This document shows positions 49,656-58,661 of a stretch of 64,000 bases of DNA, one piece after another (the stretch's first letter is position 1; each line of letters opens with the position of its first letter). The DNA is from Marinobacter oulmenensis (GTDB taxonomy: Bacteria; Pseudomonadota; Gammaproteobacteria; Pseudomonadales; Oleiphilaceae). The stretch covers positions 1-64,000 of the forward strand of contig NZ_JACHFE010000001.1 of NCBI RefSeq assembly GCF_014201735.1. The letters are read 5' to 3'. The translations under genes were made by a program, and so were the position numbers. A model generated the notes under the pieces. It did not search any database. It saw only the letters and a list, made by a program, of their open reading frames with translations, and had not been told where the DNA came from.

Positions 49656-50018
49656 TCAGGCAATCAGGGAGCTGATTGTCTTGATCAGGTCATCTTCGTT
49701 GACGGGCTTGACCAGATAACCCTTGGCGCCCTGGCGGGTGCCCCATACCCGGTCGGTTTCCTGATCCTTGGTCGTGACGATGACAACCGGGATGGAAGCC
49801 GTTTCCGGCGCGCGGGTCAGTTGACGGGTGGCCTGGAAGCCGTTGAGGCCCGGCATGACAACATCCATCAGCACCAGGTCCGGGGTCTCGGAGCGGGCTT
49901 TGGCAACCCCATCCGCGCCATTGTCGGCGGTCAGGACTTCGTGCTGGTGTTTTTCCAGAAGGCTGGAGATTTTCTTAACTTCGGTTGGCGAGTCGTCAAC
50001 AATCAGAATGCGGGCCAT
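49656..50018 (-). CDS. pilH: Response regulator PilH
   Basis: A 120-residue single-domain receiver. Acidic pair in ILIVDDSP, the phosphorylated Asp in LVLMDVVMPG (about 52), conserved Thr in VIVTTKDQ and Lys in YLVKPVNEDD. In Pseudomonas PilH promotes pilus retraction or acts as a phosphate sink for ChpA. It lies 18 bases before pilI and 32 after pilG. No output domain. Confidence 0.94.
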   Translation of the reverse strand: MARILIVDDSPTEVKKISSLLEKHQHEVLTADNGADGVAKARSETPDLVLMDVVMPGLNGFQATRQLTRAPETASIPVVIVTTKDQETDRVWGTRQGAKGYLVKPVNEDDLIKTISSLIA

Positions 50019-50050
50019 GTTTTCCTCGATGGTTCTTGGTGTCGGCAGGT

Positions 50051-50443
50051 TTACTGTTCAGCCTGTGGCATGTACTGGCGGATGGTATTGAGCAACTCAT
50101 CCTTGCTGAACGGCTTGGTCAGATACTGATCGGAGCCTACTATCCGACCCTTGGCCTTGTCGAACAGGCCGTCCTTGCTTGACAGCATGATCACCGGCGT
50201 CCGTTTGAAGGAGGCGTTGTTCTTGATCAGCGCGCAGGTCTGGTAGCCGTCCAGCCGGGGCATCATGATGTCGACAAAAATGATGTCCGGCTGGGTATCG
50301 GCGATCTTGGCCAGAGCGTCAAAGCCGTCGGTGGCAGTGATGACCTCACAGCCCACCTTTTTCAGAAGGGTTTCTGCGGTGCGACGGATTGTTTTGCTGT
50401 CGTCGATCACCATAATCTTCAGGTTTTCGAAGTTGTCATCCAT
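50051..50443 (-). CDS. pilG: Response regulator PilG
   Basis: A 130-residue single-domain receiver. KIMVIDDSKTIRRTAETLLKKVGCEV, the phosphorylated Asp in IIFVDIMMPRLDGYQ (about 58), the Ser in IMLSSKDGLFDKAKG and Lys in YLTKPFSKDELL are all present. In Pseudomonas PilG promotes pilus extension and cyclic AMP synthesis through FimV and CyaB. It is the first gene of the Pil-Chp operon, divergent from gshB. Confidence 0.95.
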   Translation of the reverse strand: MDDNFENLKIMVIDDSKTIRRTAETLLKKVGCEVITATDGFDALAKIADTQPDIIFVDIMMPRLDGYQTCALIKNNASFKRTPVIMLSSKDGLFDKAKGRIVGSDQYLTKPFSKDELLNTIRQYMPQAEQ

Positions 50444-50752
50444 TGTCCAACTGCCTTTGCGCTCCAGCGACTGTGATTAGTTGCAATCCGGGTTTTAACA
50501 CAATACTCCGGGTTGTTCTATAAGCCGTGGCTACTTAATGGATCTCAAGCACAAAACTGTACCTGATGCCATTGTATCCGTGCCCCCGACTTGGGAAATT
50601 GATCTGGGACTTCTCCGGATGCATTTGATGCTCCGGTACAATACTATCTGGTATTCCAGCATAGCAGCTAATGACCGGTCCGCTCTGCGCACCGGTTCGT
50701 GTTTTCGTTTCCGCCGTCCTGGCATCATCGACCGACAGATTCAGGAGTTTCT
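50444..50752. other. Divergent intergenic region between pilG and gshB
   Basis: A 309-base gap with both promoters. On the minus strand a weak pair is TTGAGA (50543-50548) and TATAGA (50517-50522) with a 20-base spacer, too long for sigma 70 alone. On the plus strand a TACAAT box stands about 115 bases upstream of gshB with no good -35. No riboswitch or other structure was recognised. A frame open from 50538 has no known match. Confidence 0.35.
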
Positions 50753-51706
50753 ATGACCGTCCGCCTCGGTATTGTGATGGATCCCATCGCTGACATTCAC
50801 TTCAAGAAAGACACCTCACTGGCCATGCTGTGGGCGGCCCAGAACCGTGGCTGGGAGATTGAATACATGGAACTCCCGGACATGTACCTGGATGGCGGCC
50901 AGGCCCGGGCTCACACCCGCAGCCTGACTGTCCATATGGACCCGGAGGACTGGTACCGGTTCGGTCCTTCCCAGGACCGGGCCCTGGGCGACCTGGACGT
51001 CATCCTGATGCGCAAGGATCCGCCGGTTGACCGGGAATTCCTGATGGCCACCTTTATTCTTGAGGCGGCCGAACGCCAGGGCGCGCTGGTGGTGAACCCG
51101 TCCGATACGCTCCGGGACTGCAACGAGAAACTGTTTGCCACCCAGTTCGAGGACCTGACCCCGCCGCTGCTGGTGTCCCGTTCCTCCCAGCGCTTCCGGG
51201 AATTCTATGCCAAACACGGCGATGTCATCATGAAGCCGGTTGACGGCATGGGCGGGCACTCCATTTTCCGGGTGAAGGAAAACGACGCCAACCTGGGGGT
51301 CATCATCGAAACCCTGACCAACTACGGTACGCACCAGGCCATGGCCCAGAAATACATCCCGGAGATTCTCGACGGGGACAAGCGTATTTTGCTGATTGAG
51401 GGCGAACCTGTGCCCTATGCCCTTGCACGAATTCCCTCCCAGGGAGAGAATCGCGGCAATCTGGCGGCCGGTGGTCGTGGCGAGGGCCGCGAACTGACCG
51501 ACCGCGACCGGGAGATCTGTGCGCGTGTGGCGCCGGTGATCAAGGAAAAGGGACTGATGTTCGTCGGGCTTGATGTGATTGGTGACTACCTGACGGAAAT
51601 CAACGTGACCAGTCCTACCTGTGTCAGGGAGCTGGACGCCGCGTTCGGAATTGATATCTCCGGCATGCTGATGGATGCCATCGAGCGGCGGCTTGGCCAG
51701 GCCTGA
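50753..51706 (+). CDS. gshB: Glutathione synthetase
   Basis: A 317-residue ATP-grasp enzyme that joins gamma-glutamylcysteine and glycine to form glutathione. LGIVMDPIADIHFKKDTSLAMLWAAQNRG is the GshB opening; IMKPVDGMGGHSIFRV is the ATP-binding loop; GENRGNLAAGGRGEGRELTDRD and INVTSPTCVRELD complete the site. ATG 50753 has CAGGAG upstream. The Pseudomonas gene PA0407 has the same position beside pilG. Confidence 0.95.
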   Translation: MTVRLGIVMDPIADIHFKKDTSLAMLWAAQNRGWEIEYMELPDMYLDGGQARAHTRSLTVHMDPEDWYRFGPSQDRALGDLDVILMRKDPPVDREFLMATFILEAAERQGALVVNPSDTLRDCNEKLFATQFEDLTPPLLVSRSSQRFREFYAKHGDVIMKPVDGMGGHSIFRVKENDANLGVIIETLTNYGTHQAMAQKYIPEILDGDKRILLIEGEPVPYALARIPSQGENRGNLAAGGRGEGRELTDRDREICARVAPVIKEKGLMFVGLDVIGDYLTEINVTSPTCVRELDAAFGIDISGMLMDAIERRLGQA

Positions 51707-51733
51707 GGGGTAGGCAGGTACCAGGAATAATCC

Positions 51734-52600
51734 ATGGCTGTTCAGGTAAGCGACTTCGACCGATTCTCCTTCACGCTGTTCATGGCGCTGGCCCTGCATG
51801 CCATCGTCGGGCTGGGAATCACTTTTTCCCCGGAGGATCCACAGCCGGCGGCGCAGACCATGGAAATCACCCTTTCCCGGTTCGAGGACAAGCAGGCCCC
51901 GGAGGATGCGGATTTCCTGGCCCAGAGCAATCAGCAGGGCAGTGGTGACCAGTCCGAGGCCAGGGAAATCACCTCGCCCCAGCCTTCGGAGCTGAACCAG
52001 CCGGAAGTGGCCCAGGTTCAGCCCCAGCCCCAAACCACCACCGAGCCCGAGCCCCGGCAGGAAAGGACGGTGGTAAAGACCGAGAGCCGCTCCAGCCGGC
52101 AGGTTGAGCAGCCTCAGGAGCAGGTCGAGCCGGATCCGGAACCGCTGCCCCGCGCCGAGAAGAAAAGCCTGATGGAGCGCAGCCTGGAAATCGCCTCCCT
52201 GGAGGCACGCCTGGCCGAGCAGCAACAGGCCTATGCCCGGCGCCCGCGGGTGAAGCGGGTAACGGCGGTGTCGACCCTGAAATCCAGCAATGCCTGGTAT
52301 GTCCAGAACTGGGTCGACAAGGTGACCCGGGTGGGCAACCGCAATTACCCGCAGGCCGCAAGGCAGGGAGGTATTCACGGCAACCTCCGGTTGCTGGTTT
52401 CCCTGCGCAAAGATGGCACAATCAAGGAACTGGCGATCCTGCAGTCATCCGGCAGTACCGTGCTGGATGACGCGGCCATCCAGATTGTGCGCATGGCGGC
52501 GCCGTTTGCGCCTTTCCCGGACAACATGCGCGAAAACATCGACGTACTGGAGATCATACGGACCTGGTCATTCCAGAAACGGGGGCTGACATCCGGATGA
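51734..52600 (+). CDS. TonB-family energy transducer (TonB3-like)
   Basis: A 288-residue protein. One N-terminal helix (about 12-33; FMALALHAIVGLGITF) anchors it in the inner membrane. A Pro/Glu/Gln-rich linker (about 55-165) spans the periplasm. The TonB C-terminal domain follows (about 190-285; RNYPQAARQGGIHGNLRLLVSLRKDGTIKELAILQSSGSTVLDDAA). In Pseudomonas the TonB3 gene in this position affects twitching motility. ATG 51734; its stop overlaps yqgE by four bases. No exbB or exbD nearby. Confidence 0.88.
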   Translation: MAVQVSDFDRFSFTLFMALALHAIVGLGITFSPEDPQPAAQTMEITLSRFEDKQAPEDADFLAQSNQQGSGDQSEAREITSPQPSELNQPEVAQVQPQPQTTTEPEPRQERTVVKTESRSSRQVEQPQEQVEPDPEPLPRAEKKSLMERSLEIASLEARLAEQQQAYARRPRVKRVTAVSTLKSSNAWYVQNWVDKVTRVGNRNYPQAARQGGIHGNLRLLVSLRKDGTIKELAILQSSGSTVLDDAAIQIVRMAAPFAPFPDNMRENIDVLEIIRTWSFQKRGLTSG

Positions 52601-53163
52601 CAGACAACAAGACTGAACCCTCAAGCCTGAGGCATCATTTCCTGGTGGCTTCGCCCTGGCTGGCGGATCCGCAGTTTCACGGCGGCGTGATCTACATCTG
52701 CGAGCACTCCGCCGAGGGAGCCCTGGGCCTGATGATCAACCACCCCATGAGCATCCACCTGGGTGAGATACTCGAACAGCTGGACATGCACGGGGGCGAG
52801 ATGGACCTGCCGGTGTATTCCGGCGGCCCGGTCCAGCCCGAGCGCGGATTTGTTCTGCATTCCCCGGAACAGTACTGGCAGAACACGGCCCCCGTGGCAG
52901 AGGATGTGTTGTTGACGACCTCCCGGGATGTGCTGGAGGGGATTGGCCGGGACGAAGGCCCCGAGTCGTTCCTGGTGGCGCTGGGGTATTCCGGCTGGAG
53001 TGAGGGGCAGCTGGAGGAAGAACTGGCGGGTAATGCCTGGCTGACCTGTCCGGCCAGCACCGATATCCTGTTCCGCACGCCGGCCTCCAAACGCTACGAT
53101 GCGGTGCTCCGACTGATGGGCATTGACCTGAACCAGCTCAGTGATTCGGTGGGCCATGCCTGA
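52597..53163 (+). CDS. yqgE: YqgE/AlgH family protein
   Basis: A 188-residue protein of the YqgE/AlgH family, function uncertain (AlgH was linked to alginate in Pseudomonas). LRHHFLVASPWLADPQFHGGVIYICEHSAEGALGLMINHPM is the conserved opening; VYSGGPVQPERGFVLH and the FLVALGYSGWSEGQLEEEL block are family hallmarks. ATGA overlap couples it to the TonB gene, and it overlaps ruvX by eight bases. The order yqgE-ruvX-pyrR is widely conserved. Confidence 0.93.
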   Translation: MTDNKTEPSSLRHHFLVASPWLADPQFHGGVIYICEHSAEGALGLMINHPMSIHLGEILEQLDMHGGEMDLPVYSGGPVQPERGFVLHSPEQYWQNTAPVAEDVLLTTSRDVLEGIGRDEGPESFLVALGYSGWSEGQLEEELAGNAWLTCPASTDILFRTPASKRYDAVLRLMGIDLNQLSDSVGHA

Positions 53164-53599
53164 AAAGAATGGCAACCGGCGACTACTGGCCTTTGATTTC
53201 GGCACCCGTCGAATCGGGGTCGCGTCCGGTCAGGAAATGCTGGGTACCGGCCAGCCGGTGGCGATGATTCCCGCCCGTGACGGCATTCCGGACTGGGACC
53301 ACGTAGGTCGGCTGCTGGCGGAGTGGCAGCCGGACCTGGTACTGGTGGGTCTGCCGCTGAATATGGACGATACCGAGAACGATATGTGTGCCCGCGCACG
53401 CAAGTTCGGCAAGCGGCTGCACGGCCGCTACCATGTTCCGGTGGACATGGTTGACGAGCGCCTGACCAGCTTTGAAGCCAAGGGTGAGGTCATGGCCAGT
53501 GGCGGCAGCCGTGACTTTGGTCGCCACGGGGTGGACGACCGGGCGGCGGTATTGATTCTGGAAACCTGGTGCCGGGAGCAGGCTCCCCAACCTGACTGA
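53156..53599 (+). CDS. ruvX: Holliday junction resolvase-like RNase RuvX (YqgF)
   Basis: A 147-residue RNase H-fold protein (YqgF) that matures the 5' end of 16S rRNA and is tied to resolution of recombination. LLAFDFGTRRIGVASG holds the first Asp, LVGLPLNMD the second motif, DERLTSFEA the Glu, and VDDRAAVLIL the last Asp. ATG 53156 is preferred. It overlaps yqgE and precedes pyrR by 10 bases. Transcribed with them. Confidence 0.94.
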   Translation: MPEKNGNRRLLAFDFGTRRIGVASGQEMLGTGQPVAMIPARDGIPDWDHVGRLLAEWQPDLVLVGLPLNMDDTENDMCARARKFGKRLHGRYHVPVDMVDERLTSFEAKGEVMASGGSRDFGRHGVDDRAAVLILETWCREQAPQPD

Positions 53600-53609
53600 T
53601 GAGGCTGAG

Positions 53610-54119
53610 ATGACCGCATTGCTTGAGATCGACCAGTTACTGGGTGAACTGGAAAACGGCTTGCGCCAACTACTCGAAGACCGGGGAGTGGCTCATCCGG
53701 CATTGATTGGTATCCGGACCGGTGGCGTCTGGCTGGCGGATATCCTCGGCAAACGCCTGGGCATTGATGAGCCTTTCGGCGAGCTGGATATCTCGTTCTA
53801 CCGGGATGATTTCAGCCGCATTGGCCTGAACCCGAAAGTCAAACCTTCGAGCCTGCCTTTCGACACCGAGGGCAGGGACATCATCCTGATCGACGACGTG
53901 ATCATGAGCGGGCGCACCATCCGTGCCGCCATGAATGAGATCTTCGATTACGGTCGACCGGCCAGTATCATACTGGCGACCCTGATCGACCTGGGGGCCC
54001 GGGAACTGCCCATTCAGCCGGATGTAACCGGCAGGACCCTGGCGCTCAGCAGTGACCAGAGAGTCAAGCTGCGGGGCCCCGAGCCACTGCATATCGAACT
54101 CCAGTCATCCGGACAGTAA
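53610..54119 (+). CDS. pyrR: PyrR: bifunctional pyrimidine regulator/uracil phosphoribosyltransferase
   Basis: A 169-residue PRTase-fold protein. The PRPP loop is ILIDDVIMSGRTIRAAMNEI; GIRTGGVWLADILGKRLG and LDISFYRDDFSRIGLNPKVKPSSLPF are also conserved. In Firmicutes it binds pyr mRNA; in Pseudomonas the protein in this place is a PRTase with less clear regulation. It stands 27 bases before pyrB. No attenuator was recognised in the short gaps. Confidence 0.93.
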   Translation: MTALLEIDQLLGELENGLRQLLEDRGVAHPALIGIRTGGVWLADILGKRLGIDEPFGELDISFYRDDFSRIGLNPKVKPSSLPFDTEGRDIILIDDVIMSGRTIRAAMNEIFDYGRPASIILATLIDLGARELPIQPDVTGRTLALSSDQRVKLRGPEPLHIELQSSGQ

Positions 54120-54146
54120 TCCTCTCCAACCGATAACAGGCAGACC

Positions 54147-55166
54147 ATGACCGCGAATGACCCTTCCCCGAATCACCTGCAGCTGACCCGGGATGGTCAG
54201 TTGCGGCACTTCCTGACCCTGGACGGTCTTGACCGCGAACTGCTGACCGACATTCTCGACACCGCCGATTCCTTCATCGAGGTGGGGGAACGCCGGATCA
54301 AGAAGGTCCCGCTGTTGCGGGGGCGTACCGTGGTTAACCTGTTCTTCGAGTCCAGTACCCGCACCCGGAGCACCTTCGAGCTGGCTGCCAAGCGCCTGTC
54401 GGCGGATGTGCTGAACCTCGATATCTCCACGTCATCCACCTCCAAGGGGGAATCGCTCTCCGATACCCTGCTGAACCTTGAGGCCATGGCCAGTGACATG
54501 TTCGTGGTGCGTCACTCCCAGAGCGGGGCCCAGCACTTTATTGCCGAGAGTGTCACGCCGGGTGTCGCCATCATCAATGCCGGCGATGGCCGCCACGCCC
54601 ACCCCACCCAGGCCATGCTGGACATGCTGACTATCCGGCAGCACAAGGGCGGTTTTGAGGGGCTGAAGGTGGCCATTGTCGGCGACATCCTGCATTCCCG
54701 GGTTGCCCGTTCCCAGATCCGCGCCCTCAACGAGCTGGGCGCCGCTGAAGTCCGGGCGATTGCCCCGGCCACCCTGTTGCCGACGGATGTGGAGTCTCTG
54801 GGCTGCACTGTTGAATACGACATGGCGCGGGGCATGAAAGATCTGGACGTGGTGATGATGCTGCGACTGCAGAAAGAGCGCATGGAGGGGGCGCTGCTGC
54901 CCAGCGAACGGGAATTCTACCGTCTCTATGGCCTGAACCAGGAAAAGCTGGCGCTGGCCAAACCGGACTGCATTGTCATGCATCCGGGGCCGATCAACCG
55001 GGGCGTTGAGATTGAGTCGGCGGTGGCGGATGGACCGCAATCGGTGATTCTCAATCAGGTGACCAACGGCATTGCCATACGGATGGCGGTCATGTCCATG
55101 GCCATGAGCGGCCAGACGGCCGAGCGCCAGCAGAAACTCTCGGACACCGGGGAGGCCGCCCAATGA
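54147..55166 (+). CDS. pyrB: Aspartate carbamoyltransferase catalytic subunit
   Basis: A 339-residue transcarbamoylase that makes carbamoyl aspartate in pyrimidine synthesis. [19 protein letters not shown] binds carbamoyl phosphate; [15 protein letters not shown] is the flexible loop; [18 protein letters not shown] and [14 protein letters not shown] bind aspartate. It is longer at the N-terminus than E. coli PyrB, as in Pseudomonas, where it forms a dodecamer with PyrC'. ATGA overlap (55163-55166) couples it to the next gene. Confidence 0.96.
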   Translation: MTANDPSPNHLQLTRDGQLRHFLTLDGLDRELLTDILDTADSFIEVGERRIKKVPLLRGRTVVNLFFESSTRTRSTFELAAKRLSADVLNLDISTSSTSKGESLSDTLLNLEAMASDMFVVRHSQSGAQHFIAESVTPGVAIINAGDGRHAHPTQAMLDMLTIRQHKGGFEGLKVAIVGDILHSRVARSQIRALNELGAAEVRAIAPATLLPTDVESLGCTVEYDMARGMKDLDVVMMLRLQKERMEGALLPSEREFYRLYGLNQEKLALAKPDCIVMHPGPINRGVEIESAVADGPQSVILNQVTNGIAIRMAVMSMAMSGQTAERQQKLSDTGEAAQ

Positions 55167-56449
55167 ACGCGACAGAACAGACTCTGAGGATTACCGGTGG
55201 CCGCCTGTTTGATGGCCAGGGCGAACTTCGTGACAATCCCGGCCTGCTGATCCGGGGTGGCCTGGTGGCCGGCGTCGGCGATGCGGCCGCCCGGGCCGAC
55301 AGCGAGTACGACGCCACCGGTTGTGTGGTCGCCCCCGGCTTTGTCGATCTGTGCTGCAATCTGCGTGAGCCGGGTAACGGTCAGAAGGGCAACATTGCCT
55401 CCGAAACCCGAGCCGCCGCCCACGGTGGTTTCACCACCGTCTGCGCCTCACCGGAAACGTCACCGGTGAATGATTCCAGTGCGGTCACCCACCTGATCCG
55501 TGAAGCGGCCAGCAGCCGCGGCGCGGTCAGGGTATTGCCCATTGGTGCCATCACCCGCGGGCTGCAGGGCGAACTGCTCAGTGATATGGCCGGACTGAAG
55601 GCGGCGGGCTGTGTGGCGGTCGGCAATGGCTCCCGGGGCGTGATCAATGCCCGTACCCTGCGCCGGTGCATGGCCTATGCCCAGACCTTCGGCCTGACGG
55701 TGATGTTCAGTCCTGAGAACCAGGCCCTGGCGGCGGACGGCTATGCCCATGACGGCCAGGTGGCGACCCGCCTGGGTCTGCTCGGTATTCCGGAAGTGGC
55801 TGAGACGGCAGCCGTTATGGAAATGCTGCTGCTGGCCGAGGAAACCGGCGTCAGGCTGCATCTGAGCCAGCTGTCCTGTGCCCGTAGTGTCGAGATGCTG
55901 GCCCAGGCCCGGCAGCGGGGAATCGCGGTGACGGCCGATGTGGCCATGCACCAGTTGGTGTTCACCGATCAGGCCCTGGCCGGTTTTGACTCCCGTTTCC
56001 ACGTACGTCCGCCTCTGCGCTCGGAAACGGACCGGCGAGCCCTGGTAGCCGGGGTCCGGGAGGGCGTCATCGACGCCATCGTGAGCCAGCATCAGCCCCA
56101 TGATTCCGCCGCCAAACAGGCGCCTCTGGCGGCCAGTGAGCCGGGCCTGTCGAGCATCGAAAGTGTGCTCTCACTGGGGCTGGAGCTGGTCCAGCGAGGG
56201 GAGCTGGATCTTTCACGGCTTCTGGAAGCACTGAGTTCGGGGCCGGCTTCGGTGGTGGAGCGCCGGGCGGCTATTGCCGAGGGCATGCCTGCGGATCTGT
56301 GTGTGTTTGAATGCGAGGGACAATGGCTGCCATCCGCCCAGACCCTGCTTTCTGAAGGTCGCCATGGGCCGGTGCTCGACCGTTCCCTGCCGGGCCGGAT
56401 GAAGCTGACTCTGGTTGCGGGTGGCGTGGCCTGGTCGGATGCCGGATAA
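55163..56449 (+). CDS. PyrC': dihydroorotase-like subunit lacking the metal ligands
   Basis: A 428-residue amidohydrolase-fold protein. The usual HxH metal motif (GFVDLHTHLREPG) here reads [13 protein letters not shown], and the catalytic Asp in the usual DHAPH is replaced (VSQHQPHD). So it is probably inactive and structural: in Pseudomonas the corresponding PyrC' protein is needed to assemble the PyrB complex. It overlaps pyrB by four bases. A true dihydroorotase must be elsewhere. Ends before a bidirectional terminator. Confidence 0.92.
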   Translation: MNATEQTLRITGGRLFDGQGELRDNPGLLIRGGLVAGVGDAAARADSEYDATGCVVAPGFVDLCCNLREPGNGQKGNIASETRAAAHGGFTTVCASPETSPVNDSSAVTHLIREAASSRGAVRVLPIGAITRGLQGELLSDMAGLKAAGCVAVGNGSRGVINARTLRRCMAYAQTFGLTVMFSPENQALAADGYAHDGQVATRLGLLGIPEVAETAAVMEMLLLAEETGVRLHLSQLSCARSVEMLAQARQRGIAVTADVAMHQLVFTDQALAGFDSRFHVRPPLRSETDRRALVAGVREGVIDAIVSQHQPHDSAAKQAPLAASEPGLSSIESVLSLGLELVQRGELDLSRLLEALSSGPASVVERRAAIAEGMPADLCVFECEGQWLPSAQTLLSEGRHGPVLDRSLPGRMKLTLVAGGVAWSDAG

Positions 56450-56476
56450 CCAGCCGCACGGACTTGTGCAGTAAGG

Positions 56477-56504
56477 AAAAAGCCCGCCGATGGCGGGCTT
56501 TTTT
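56477..56504. terminator. Bidirectional Rho-independent terminator between pyrC' and the HU gene
   Basis: Strong stem AAGCCCGCC / GGCGGGCTT with GAT loop, A-run before and T-run after, so it works in both directions. It lies between the convergent pyrC' gene (stop 56449) and the HU gene (stop 56509). Confidence 0.92.
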
Positions 56505-56508
56505 GTTG

Positions 56509-56781
56509 CTAGCGGATGGCGTCCTTGAGGGCCTTGCCGGCCTTGAAGCCGACCGTCTTGCTGGCGGGAATCTGAATGGTCTGGCCGGTCTGCGGGTTGC
56601 GGCCATTGCGGGCTTCACGTTCACGTATATTGAAGGTGCCGAAGCCGATCAGGGTAACGTCTTCGCCTCTGGCAGCGGCGGCGGAGATCTGGTCGGTAAA
56701 GGCGTTGATAACTTCGCTGGCTTTTTCCCGCGTCAGATCCGTCCGGTCGGCAATCGCGGCGGCAAGTTCAGGTTTGCGCAT
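56509..56781 (-). CDS. hupB: HU-family nucleoid protein
   Basis: A 90-residue histone-like DNA-bending protein. MRKPELAAAIADRTDLTREKASEVINAFTDQI and VTLIGFGTFNIREREARNGRNPQTGQTIQIPASKTVGFKAGKALKDAI are the HU consensus, with the DNA-gripping Pro at the arm tip (RNPQTGQTI). It is single-copy and stands alone, between a strong terminator and a clear sigma-70 promoter (56868-56896). Whether it is HU-alpha or HU-beta is not certain. No IHF-specific residues. Confidence 0.92.
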   Translation of the reverse strand: MRKPELAAAIADRTDLTREKASEVINAFTDQISAAAARGEDVTLIGFGTFNIREREARNGRNPQTGQTIQIPASKTVGFKAGKALKDAIR

Positions 56782-56867
56782 CTGCTTCTCCTGTTATCGT
56801 TTTCGTTCTGTTTTTGTCTTTGTCTGCTTTGCCGTCTGCCCGGCTTTCGGGCCGACGGTAGGAGCAA

Positions 56868-56896
56868 TCTATAGTGTCTCACACCGGATTGTGCAA
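56868..56896 (-). promoter_or_regulatory. Sigma-70 promoter of the HU gene
   Basis: Minus strand: -35 TTGCAC (56891-56896), exact 17-base spacer, -10 TATAGA (56868-56873). It leaves a leader of about 80 bases with a small GCCCG/CGGGC hairpin. Confidence 0.8.
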
Positions 56897-56900
56897 ATAA

Positions 56901-56934
56901 AAAAAGCGCCGTGCTGTGACGCAGGGCGCTTTTT
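56901..56934 (-). terminator. Terminator downstream of pckA
   Basis: Stem AAAAAGCGCC / GGCGCTTTTT around a 14-base loop, 20 bases past the pckA stop on the minus strand. The A-run upstream on the plus strand gives a T-run on the minus strand. It separates pckA from the HU promoter. Confidence 0.85.
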
Positions 56935-56954
56935 ATCCGGCGTTACCGAAGGCG

Positions 56955-58490
56955 TTATTTCAGCTTCGGTCCGGCCTCGACGATGGCGTCTGCCACGTCA
57001 AACTTCTTGAAGTTCTCGACGAACTGGGTGATCAGTTCCTGGGCCTTGCCGTCGTAGTAGTCCTCGCTGACCCAGGTCTGACGCGGATTCAGCAGGTTGC
57101 TGTCAACACCCGGCACGTGTTTCGGGACATCCAGATTCAGGGTGTCCAGGTGCTCGGTTTCGGCATCGTCCAGGTCACCGTTCTGGATGGCGGCGATGAT
57201 GGCACGAGTGGTCGGGATGTTGAACCGTGTGCCCTCACCGAAGGGCCCGCCGGTCCAGCCGGTGTTGACCAGGAAAACCTTGCTGCCGAACTCGTCAATC
57301 CGCTTCATCAGCAGCTCGGCGTAGACGCCGGCCGGACGCGGGAAAAAGGGCGCGCCAAAGCAGGTGGAGAAGGTCGACTTGAGCTTGGAGGAGGAGCCCA
57401 TTTCAGTGGAACCCACCAGCGCAGTGTAGCCGCTCAGGAAGTGATAGGCGGCGGCTTCCCGGCTGAGGATCGATACCGGCGGCAGTACGCCGGTCATATC
57501 GCAGGTCAGGAAGATGATGTGGGACGGCTCGCCAGCGCGGTTCTCAATGACCCGTTTCTCCACATGCTCCAGCGGGTAGGCGCAGCGGGAGTTTTCGGTC
57601 ATGGCGGTGTCGGTGTAGTCCGGCTCCCGGGTCTCCTCGTCGATAGCCACGTTCTCAACGATGGCGCCGAAGCGGATGGCGTCCCAGATGATCGGCTCGT
57701 TTTTCTGGCTCAGGTCGATGCACTTGGCGTAGCAGCCGCCTTCGATGTTGAAGACCGTACCCGGGCCCCAGCCGTGCTCGTCGTCACCGATCAGGAACCG
57801 GTGCGGGTCTGCCGACAGGGTGGTCTTGCCAGTGCCGGACAGACCAAAGAACAGGCAGGTTTCACCGGTTTCGCTGACGTTGGCGGAGCAGTGCATGGGC
57901 AGCACGTCTTTTTCCGGCAGCAGGAAGTTCTGCACAGAGAACATGGCCTTTTTCATCTCGCCGGCGTAGTGCATGCCTGCCAGCAGAACCTTGCGGCGGG
58001 CAAAGTTGATGATCACACAGCCATTGGAGTTGGTGCCGTCCCGTTCCGGAACACATTCGAAATTGGCGGCGTTCAGGATCTGCCATTCCTGCTTGTCGGA
58101 CGGGTTGAAGCTGTCCGGGCGGATGAACAGGTTGCGGCCGAACAGATTCTGCCAGGCCGTTTCGGTGGTCATTTTCACCGGCAGGTAATGCTCGGGATCG
58201 GAGCCAACGTGAACGTGGGAAACGAACCGGTCATTCTCGGTAATGTAAGCCTCAACGCGGTCCCAGAGGGCGTCGAACTTGTCGGCATCGAACGGACGGT
58301 TGATCGGGCCCCAGTGGATGTCGTCTACCGTGCTCGGCTCCTCGACGATGAAACGGTCCATCGGAGACCGACCGGTGCGCTCGCCGGTGGTGACCACCAG
58401 GGAACCGTTGGCAGCCAGCTGGCCTTCGTTACGTGCCAGTGCCAGCTCGACCAGTCGTGCTGTACTCAGATCTGTATAAGTGTTGCTCAC
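56955..58490 (-). CDS. pckA: Phosphoenolpyruvate carboxykinase (ATP)
   Basis: A 511-residue enzyme that makes phosphoenolpyruvate from oxaloacetate and ATP, the entry to gluconeogenesis. [16 protein letters not shown] is the kinase P-loop, [17 protein letters not shown] binds metal, and RSPMDRFIV and the [15 protein letters not shown] segment hold active-site residues. GTG 58490 has GAGG five bases upstream; the frame is open 17 codons further without a start signal. Gluconeogenesis fits a marine hydrocarbon- or fatty-acid-using organism, alongside fadE. Confidence 0.95.
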   Translation of the reverse strand: MSNTYTDLSTARLVELALARNEGQLAANGSLVVTTGERTGRSPMDRFIVEEPSTVDDIHWGPINRPFDADKFDALWDRVEAYITENDRFVSHVHVGSDPEHYLPVKMTTETAWQNLFGRNLFIRPDSFNPSDKQEWQILNAANFECVPERDGTNSNGCVIINFARRKVLLAGMHYAGEMKKAMFSVQNFLLPEKDVLPMHCSANVSETGETCLFFGLSGTGKTTLSADPHRFLIGDDEHGWGPGTVFNIEGGCYAKCIDLSQKNEPIIWDAIRFGAIVENVAIDEETREPDYTDTAMTENSRCAYPLEHVEKRVIENRAGEPSHIIFLTCDMTGVLPPVSILSREAAAYHFLSGYTALVGSTEMGSSSKLKSTFSTCFGAPFFPRPAGVYAELLMKRIDEFGSKVFLVNTGWTGGPFGEGTRFNIPTTRAIIAAIQNGDLDDAETEHLDTLNLDVPKHVPGVDSNLLNPRQTWVSEDYYDGKAQELITQFVENFKKFDVADAIVEAGPKLK

Positions 58491-58661
58491 TTCGACCTCG
58501 CCCTTGGGATAGCTTCGTGGTTGTCCGGGCCGTCCCCCCAACTGACGGAATTCTGAACAACCGGATCAATTCAGGCGCGCTATTATGCCAGAGACGCCTG
58601 CAAAAAACGACAACCCGCCAAGCCTTGCGGCAGACGGGCTGGGGGCAAAACGCATCGCTTC

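Noticed and set aside
55163..56449. An active dihydroorotase (pyrC)
   Set aside because: Metal ligands HxH are CCN and the catalytic Asp is absent, so activity is unlikely.
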